Shown in pieces: positions 58,487 through 64,000 of a DNA stretch of 64,000 nt (positions are counted from its first letter, which is position 1; the number at the start of each line of letters is the position of its first letter). The notes under the pieces are model-generated. The model had not been told where the DNA came from, searched no databases, and worked only from the letters and a program-made list of their open reading frames with translations. This stretch comes from Erysipelotrichales bacterium (GTDB taxonomy: Bacteria; Bacillota_I; Bacilli_A; RFN20; CAG-826), in contig JAFLVA010000002.1 in assembly GCA_022508525.1 (NCBI GenBank), positions 1-64,000 on the forward strand. Direction: 5' to 3'. A program made the position numbers and the translations under genes.

Positions 58487-59671
58487 ATGGATTTATTTGA
58501 TAAATGCCATCATATGGATAGAATAGAAACTGCAAAGAAAGAAGGAATATACCCTTATTTCCATGCATTATCTACAGGACAAGATGTCGAGGTAGAGATG
58601 TCTGGACATAATGTTGTGATGATTGGATCTAATAACTATTTAGGTTTGACATCAGATACCCGTGTTATTAACGCAGGTGTCGAAGCATTAAAAAAATATG
58701 GATCTGGTTGCTCTGGATCAAGATTTTTAAATGGCACTCTTGACTTACATTTGCAACTTGAAAAAGAGTTGGCAGAATTTTTACATAAAGAAGCTGTTAT
58801 GACATTCTCAACAGGCTTCCAATCTAATTTAGGAATTATTTCTGCTATTGCAGGATTGGGCGACTATATTGTTTGTGACCGTGAAAATCACGCATCAATT
58901 TATGATGGATGCAGACTAAGTTACGCTAAAATGTTACGTTTCAAACATGCTGATATGGAAGATTTGGAAAACGTTTTAAAAAGCATTCCAAGTGACAAAG
59001 GTATTTTGATTGTTACAGATGGCGTTTTCTCAATGGGTGGAGATATTGCAAAACTCCCAGAAATCGTTGCACTTGCCAAAAAATATGGTGCAAGAGTCAT
59101 GGTAGATGACGCTCATGGTTTAGGTGTTTTGGGTGAACACGGACGTGGAACTGCAGAATATTTCAATTTAGAAGATGAAGTAGATATTTATATGGGAACT
59201 TTCTCTAAGTCACTTGCATCTTTAGGTGGTTATATGGCTGCTAAAAAGGAAGTTATCGAATATGTTAAACATTCATCAAGACCTTACATATTCTCTGCGT
59301 CTATTACACCTGCTTGTGCAGCATGTGCTTTAGAAGCTTTAAGAATTATCAAACAAGAGCCAGATCGTCCTAAAAAATTACTTGAATTGGCTGCATATAT
59401 GAGAAGTGGGTTGAAAGAATTAGGAGTCCCAATTATTGACTCGAATACTCCAATTATCCCTATCTATGTTTATGATGACTATAAAGCATTCAAAGCTTGT
59501 CGCTTATTATTAGAAAGAGGAGTTTATGTTAATCCAGTCGTTTCTCCTGCAACTCCAGAAGGTTTTGCACTTTTAAGAACAAGCTATACTGCTACACATA
59601 CAAAAGAGCAATTAGATTTTGCTATGAAACAAATTAAAGAAGTATTAGTGGAATTAGAGGTTATTAAATAA
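58487..59671 (+). CDS. Serine palmitoyltransferase-like alpha-oxoamine synthase (PLP)
   Basis: GSNNYLGLTSD, GSGCSGSRFLNGTLDLHLQLE, DDAHGLGVLGEHGRGT, MGTFSKSLASLGGYMA; SPT-type GTFSKS rather than the KBL/BioF-type GTxGKA lysine motif. Confidence 0.8.
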   Translation: MDLFDKCHHMDRIETAKKEGIYPYFHALSTGQDVEVEMSGHNVVMIGSNNYLGLTSDTRVINAGVEALKKYGSGCSGSRFLNGTLDLHLQLEKELAEFLHKEAVMTFSTGFQSNLGIISAIAGLGDYIVCDRENHASIYDGCRLSYAKMLRFKHADMEDLENVLKSIPSDKGILIVTDGVFSMGGDIAKLPEIVALAKKYGARVMVDDAHGLGVLGEHGRGTAEYFNLEDEVDIYMGTFSKSLASLGGYMAAKKEVIEYVKHSSRPYIFSASITPACAACALEALRIIKQEPDRPKKLLELAAYMRSGLKELGVPIIDSNTPIIPIYVYDDYKAFKACRLLLERGVYVNPVVSPATPEGFALLRTSYTATHTKEQLDFAMKQIKEVLVELEVIK

Positions 59672-60444
59672 TGCCAGTTGTAGTAATTACTGGTGTTAGT
59701 AGTGGAATTGGTAAAGATCTTGCCGAACTTTTAATTAGTAAAGGCTATAAAGTATATGGCCTTGCAAGAAGAGAAACCAAATTAGATGGTTTAAACTTCC
59801 TTAAATGTGATGTCACTGACTTAAATAATATTAAAAATGTTAAGCAAATCATTGAAGAAAAAGAATGTAAAATTGATGTTTTGATTAATAATGCTGGCAT
59901 GGGAATTGCCGGATCAATTTTAGATAGTAATTACGAAGATATTGATAAAATATTCCAAACAAATGTTATGGGTGTTATTGCTGTAACTAAAGAATTTTTA
60001 TCAATTATTAAAGATGAAGGAAAAATAATTAATATTGGTTCTGTAGCAGGTGATTTGACTATTCCATATCAAGGTTTTTATTCAATGAGTAAATCTGCAG
60101 TAGATAAATTTAGTGAATGTTTATCAATTGAACTTAAACCTCGAAGAATAAAAGTTACAACAATTTTGCCAGGAGATACTAAAACTGGTTTTACGGAAAG
60201 TAGAAAGACTGTCATTAAAGAAGATAAAGAAGGAACAGCTGCAAAATCCATTAAAAAAATGGAAAAAGACGAGCAAAATGGTGTTTCTCCTCGTAAAGTC
60301 TCAAAGGTGATTTTAAAAGTTATTAAAAAGAAACACCCACCAATTCGTGTGGCGGTAGGATTCTTCTACAAATTAGTCATATTTTTGCAAAGGTTATTGC
60401 CTAGGAAGTTGGTTTTGGCAATCATTAAAAAAATGTATTCATAA
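59671..60444 (+). CDS. Short-chain dehydrogenase/reductase, candidate 3-ketosphinganine reductase
   Basis: TGVSSGIG, NNAGMG, YSMSKSA; basic/hydrophobic C-terminal tail; 1-nt overlap with the SPT-like gene. Confidence 0.85.
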   Translation: MPVVVITGVSSGIGKDLAELLISKGYKVYGLARRETKLDGLNFLKCDVTDLNNIKNVKQIIEEKECKIDVLINNAGMGIAGSILDSNYEDIDKIFQTNVMGVIAVTKEFLSIIKDEGKIINIGSVAGDLTIPYQGFYSMSKSAVDKFSECLSIELKPRRIKVTTILPGDTKTGFTESRKTVIKEDKEGTAAKSIKKMEKDEQNGVSPRKVSKVILKVIKKKHPPIRVAVGFFYKLVIFLQRLLPRKLVLAIIKKMYS

Positions 60445-60467
60445 AAGGTGCTTGGCACCTTTTTTTG
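60444..60467 (+). terminator. Intrinsic terminator after SDR
   Basis: AAAGGTGC-ttg-GCACCTTTTTTT. Confidence 0.85.
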
Positions 60468-60497
60468 TTGCAAAATGTTCGGCCATATTACACTAAG

Positions 60498-60525
60498 TTG
60501 ACTAAAAAAAATATTATGCTATAAT
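60498..60525 (+). promoter_or_regulatory. Sigma-A-type promoter
   Basis: TTGACT-16 nt-TATAAT upstream of the membrane-ABC fusion gene. Confidence 0.7.
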
Positions 60526-60576
60526 ACATTAGATTTTTGACTACACTAAATCTAGAGATTTAGTAGGAGGTATAAA

Positions 60577-62790
60577 ATGTATTATTTGCTATTCGCAATA
60601 TCTTTCTTAATTATAGGTGGAATAGTATCTTTGATGCATTTTAAGTTTGCCTCAAAGGAAAAACTAGTTGTAGAAAGAATAATAATTTATGTCTTAATCG
60701 CAATTTTTATTGTGAGATTTATGGGATATAAGGATTATCAAATATCAAGTAAGGAAATTGAAGCGATTTTTACAAATTATGCTCATAGTACGGATGGACC
60801 ATTAAGTCCTTTTTTAGGTATAACGGCAAATATTTTTATGTGGTTCGAGTTATCTGCGATTTTAATTCTTTTATTAAGAGCATTTTTCAATTTTAAGACG
60901 GCAAAAAATCTAGCACGGTATATTTCTTTGCCAGTATTTATTGTAAATGCGATATGTATTAAGCCAATATTAATTATGATGCAAGGCCATACAAATGCAT
61001 CATTATTAACTTATATATTCCCGGTTGAAATAGGGTTTGGTCTTGCCTTATCTATTTTCTATTTTATAAAAGACTTAAAAGAAAGAAGCACATTAAAAGA
61101 GATAGGCTTGATGTTTTTAGCTTTCTTTTTAATAAACCTTACTACTATGCCGCCGTTTATGCCGAGATTTTTATTCGGTAAAGCTAATACGTTAATTCAA
61201 ATTATAGATATAAGTTTTGAACATCGCTTATTTCTTTATTTGTTTATTATCATAATCCCTTTTGTACTTTATACTGTTTTAAAAAATAAACCACGAGAGA
61301 TAATTGACTATACATTAATAATCATCTCTCTTGGAACTTTAACAGGATTTATGTACGTATACAAATATGACGTAATATTGGAACCATGGAATTGGCCTTT
61401 CCATTTATGTAATACTGCCATGTTTTTGATGCCAATATGTTTCATCTTTAAACCAAAAAGATTATTTTATTTTACATATTTTATAAATGTAGCTGGCGCA
61501 TTATTTGCGATGCTCATGCCTAACTATAATGAATGGACTAATGCAATGAGTCCAACCATAATACAGTTCTGGTTTAATCATGCAATTGCATTCTTTATGC
61601 CAATTATGGGTGTAGCATTAGGAGTGTTTAAAAGACCAAAACTTAAACAGTTCTATTATTCTATGGCTTGGTTTCTTGTCTATTTTATGTTGGTGTTAGT
61701 GATGAATGTTGTCTTTACTGCTAAAGGGCATGAAGTTGATTACTTCTTTATTAACTCGACATTTATTGCTGAAAAACTAGGTAAATGGGCAGAAGACATA
61801 TTTAACTATGGATCAGTTAAATTTGTTGTAGCGGGACTAGAACTTGAATTCCATCCTGTGTATCAATTGATATTCTATCTAGTGTATGTTTTGATAGGCG
61901 TTGCAGTTTGGTTTATCTATGAGCTTTTCTATAACGTTACTGACTCACATAATAAATTAGTTGAAAGATTAAAAAGAATAAGAGTTGATCGACTGGCGTT
62001 GCAATCGACTTTAAATGGAAGGAGTATTGAAGAACCTATGATTAAAGATGCAGGTATAAAATATGAATTAATTCATTTTTCCAAAAAATATGCTTCAAAC
62101 AAACATTATTCAGTACATGATGCAAATTTTACAGTTGTTGGTGGAGAAATATTTGGATTTTTAGGTCCAAATGGTGCTGGTAAATCTACGATTATCAAAA
62201 GTACAGTAGGTATTCAACCTATAAGCGAAGGTAATATTAATATTTGTGGATATGATGTGGCAAAGCAACCTGTTCAAGCTAAACGCTTAATGGGTTATGT
62301 ACCAGATCATTATGCTTTATATGAAAAATTGACTGGAAGAGAATATTTAAATTACATCGCTGATATTTATAAAGTCAGTCAAGAGGAACGCGATGCAAGA
62401 TTAAAGCGCTATATTGAACTATTCCAATTAGAATCTTCTATTGATAATAAGATTAAGACGTATTCTCATGGTATGAAACAAAAAATTACTATTATGGCCG
62501 CTTTGGTGCATAATCCTAAAGTATGGATACTTGATGAACCATTAACAGGATTGGATCCAACAAGTATTTATCAAGTTAAGAAATGTATGAAACAACACGC
62601 AGAAGAAGGCAATATTGTTTTCTTCTCATCACATATTATTGATATTGTAGAAAAATTGTGTGATCGTATTGCGATTATCAAAAAGGGTGAAATTCAATGT
62701 GTGAAAACTGTCAAGGAAATTGAAGAAAGTGGTATGACACTTGAAGAATTTTACCTTAATGCAATTGGTGAAAATTTAGATGAGATGTAA
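60577..62790 (+). CDS. YwaF/TMEM164-like membrane domain fused to an ABC-2-type ATPase
   Basis: N-terminal polytopic region with EPWNWPFHLCNTAMFLMPICFI; C-terminal GPNGAGKST, YSHGMKQK, WILDEPLTGLDP, SSHIID in one 737-aa ORF. Confidence 0.85.
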   Translation: MYYLLFAISFLIIGGIVSLMHFKFASKEKLVVERIIIYVLIAIFIVRFMGYKDYQISSKEIEAIFTNYAHSTDGPLSPFLGITANIFMWFELSAILILLLRAFFNFKTAKNLARYISLPVFIVNAICIKPILIMMQGHTNASLLTYIFPVEIGFGLALSIFYFIKDLKERSTLKEIGLMFLAFFLINLTTMPPFMPRFLFGKANTLIQIIDISFEHRLFLYLFIIIIPFVLYTVLKNKPREIIDYTLIIISLGTLTGFMYVYKYDVILEPWNWPFHLCNTAMFLMPICFIFKPKRLFYFTYFINVAGALFAMLMPNYNEWTNAMSPTIIQFWFNHAIAFFMPIMGVALGVFKRPKLKQFYYSMAWFLVYFMLVLVMNVVFTAKGHEVDYFFINSTFIAEKLGKWAEDIFNYGSVKFVVAGLELEFHPVYQLIFYLVYVLIGVAVWFIYELFYNVTDSHNKLVERLKRIRVDRLALQSTLNGRSIEEPMIKDAGIKYELIHFSKKYASNKHYSVHDANFTVVGGEIFGFLGPNGAGKSTIIKSTVGIQPISEGNINICGYDVAKQPVQAKRLMGYVPDHYALYEKLTGREYLNYIADIYKVSQEERDARLKRYIELFQLESSIDNKIKTYSHGMKQKITIMAALVHNPKVWILDEPLTGLDPTSIYQVKKCMKQHAEEGNIVFFSSHIIDIVEKLCDRIAIIKKGEIQCVKTVKEIEESGMTLEEFYLNAIGENLDEM

Positions 62791-62822
62791 TTTTTAGACT
62801 TTTAAAGATAGGAGGTATATTT

Positions 62823-64000
62823 ATGAGATTCCAATTTAAATCAAAATCTTCAATCTATATGGTATTAAATATACTATCTTTTCTTTCGCTTTTTGTATCA
62901 GGAATTATTTTTTTAGGAGGCAATTTTTTCTATTACTTGGGTAGAAGTGTCTACTATCCTTATTATTTTCTTTTTAATAGACCATTTGATTTTAAAACGG
63001 GAATTGTCATAGCTATTGCAATATTAGCTATCGGATTATTCTGTTATAGTATCGTTAAAATATTTAAAAAAGGGTCTTTAAGTATAAAAGAAATAATTAT
63101 CCCTATAAATATTTTAACTACACCCTATATAGTTTTAATTGCAATTCGAGGTAATTCAATAGGGATTTTTAATAGCAAAGAGGTAGCATTAGTAGTTTTA
63201 ACTTTCGTATCTTTATTAGCGTATGTTGTGACGTCGATTTTATTTATCATTAATTCGGCAAATTTAAAACATAGCATGAAAACTATGAAAATAAAAAATA
63301 TCCAACATACAAAGATGAACAAGCCAAGAAGAATAAAGAAACCATTTACTGCTTTAATTTTAATGCAATTAAGAGATAAATTTGATTTTTCATGGACTAA
63401 AACAACTAAAGGGAAAATACAAAAGATAGTGTTGACGATATTAAAGTTTGCACTTATCACTGCTATTGTATACTTTTTATCATATTTTGCTCGTATATTG
63501 CTAAATTTGTACTATTATTCGGAAATCATTGAAGTAATGATTGTGATTGTTGGATTTATTTTAATAATGTCTGTTATTTCATGTACTTTGGGATTAATGC
63601 GAAATTTATATTTTGCTGATGATAATAAGGTATTAGTCACTCTACCTGTTACAAGTGATATGTTATTCTTTTCAAAATTGATAGTGTTTTATATTTTTGA
63701 GATTAAGAAAAGTTTTGATATGTTACTTCCGGTTATTTTGGCTTTTTTAATTTCTGCTGTGCAAAATAGCCAAGTAAGTTGGATTGCTTTTGCTTGGATG
63801 TGGATACCATTCTTGTTTATTGTGGCATTACCTGTTTTAATAGGATCATTATTATCTATACCATGTATGTATATAAATAAATTCTTTAAGAAGTTCCCAT
63901 TAATTGAGACAGTAATAATTTTATTTGCTGTTGCAGCTGGAATTGTTTTAGTTGTTTACTTAATTAATCTAATACCTGAAAATATTGATTTGAACAATCA
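62823..64000 (+). CDS. ABC-2-type permease, truncated by window end
   Basis: ATG at 62823 opens a frame to the window edge: MRFQFKSKSSIYMVLNILSFLSLFVSG...; multiple TM segments; directly after the ATPase. Confidence 0.75.
   Translation, partial: MRFQFKSKSSIYMVLNILSFLSLFVSGIIFLGGNFFYYLGRSVYYPYYFLFNRPFDFKTGIVIAIAILAIGLFCYSIVKIFKKGSLSIKEIIIPINILTTPYIVLIAIRGNSIGIFNSKEVALVVLTFVSLLAYVVTSILFIINSANLKHSMKTMKIKNIQHTKMNKPRRIKKPFTALILMQLRDKFDFSWTKTTKGKIQKIVLTILKFALITAIVYFLSYFARILLNLYYYSEIIEVMIVIVGFILIMSVISCTLGLMRNLYFADDNKVLVTLPVTSDMLFFSKLIVFYIFEIKKSFDMLLPVILAFLISAVQNSQVSWIAFAWMWIPFLFIVALPVLIGSLLSIPCMYINKFFKKFPLIETVIILFAVAAGIVLVVYLINLIPENIDLNN

Noticed and set aside
58487-59671. Annotation of the PLP enzyme as 2-amino-3-ketobutyrate CoA ligase (KBL) or BioF
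   Set aside because: No adjacent threonine dehydrogenase or biotin genes, and the lysine motif GTFSKS is of SPT type; cannot be fully excluded without phylogeny.
63125-63460. Minus-strand ORF 63125-63460
   Set aside because: Antisense to the open permease frame starting at 62823 that continues to the window end.
1-64000. tRNA, rRNA, tmRNA, RNase P RNA, T-box or CRISPR array
   Set aside because: No recognisable cloverleaf/TPsiC-CCA pattern, rRNA core motifs, T-box sequence or regularly spaced repeats seen by eye; a tRNAscan/Infernal run would be decisive.

Overview
AT-rich chromosomal window from a spore-forming, low-GC Bacillota-type bacterium; the lineage is inferred only from gene content. 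The backbone is the conserved 'yab' housekeeping and sporulation cluster: mnmE-tatD-rnmV-ksgA-yabG-ispE-glmU-(mazG)...pth-mfd-spoVT-rqcP-yabP-yabQ-divIC-spoIIE-tilS-ftsH-dus-lysS-clpC-like. It runs directly into the rpsF-ssb-rpsR-yybS-gdpP-rplI-dnaB-walJ-rlmH block. A mostly minus-strand island (about 8.7-16.7 kb: CrtO-like acyltransferase, carbonic anhydrase, ppdK, DUF4349 lipoprotein, XRE regulator, RsuA-type pseudouridine synthase, DUF368/PopT) interrupts the cluster. Part of the island is flanked by inverted, degraded IS ends. The right third (40.8-64 kb) is accessory cell-surface and lipid biology: galT, an M6-like metalloprotease lipoprotein, a metallophosphoesterase, murA, two convergent YfhO-type GT-C proteins, a UDP-sugar dehydrogenase pseudoenzyme, a BusR-like GntR-RCK_C regulator, a serine-palmitoyltransferase-like enzyme with an SDR, and a YwaF/TMEM164-like membrane domain fused to an ABC ATPase plus a permease. 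The main leads are: (1) a candidate sphingolipid-type module (SPT-like + SDR) next to the membrane-domain/ABC fusion; (2) a GlmU lacking its acetyltransferase half; (3) polymorphic-toxin Hint remnants with orphan membrane (immunity-like) genes at the left edge; (4) a dehydrogenase pseudoenzyme; (5) an M-domain-less ClpC-like unfoldase; (6) recurrent hairpins that occlude Shine-Dalgarno sequences. No rRNA, tRNA or CRISPR array was recognised.
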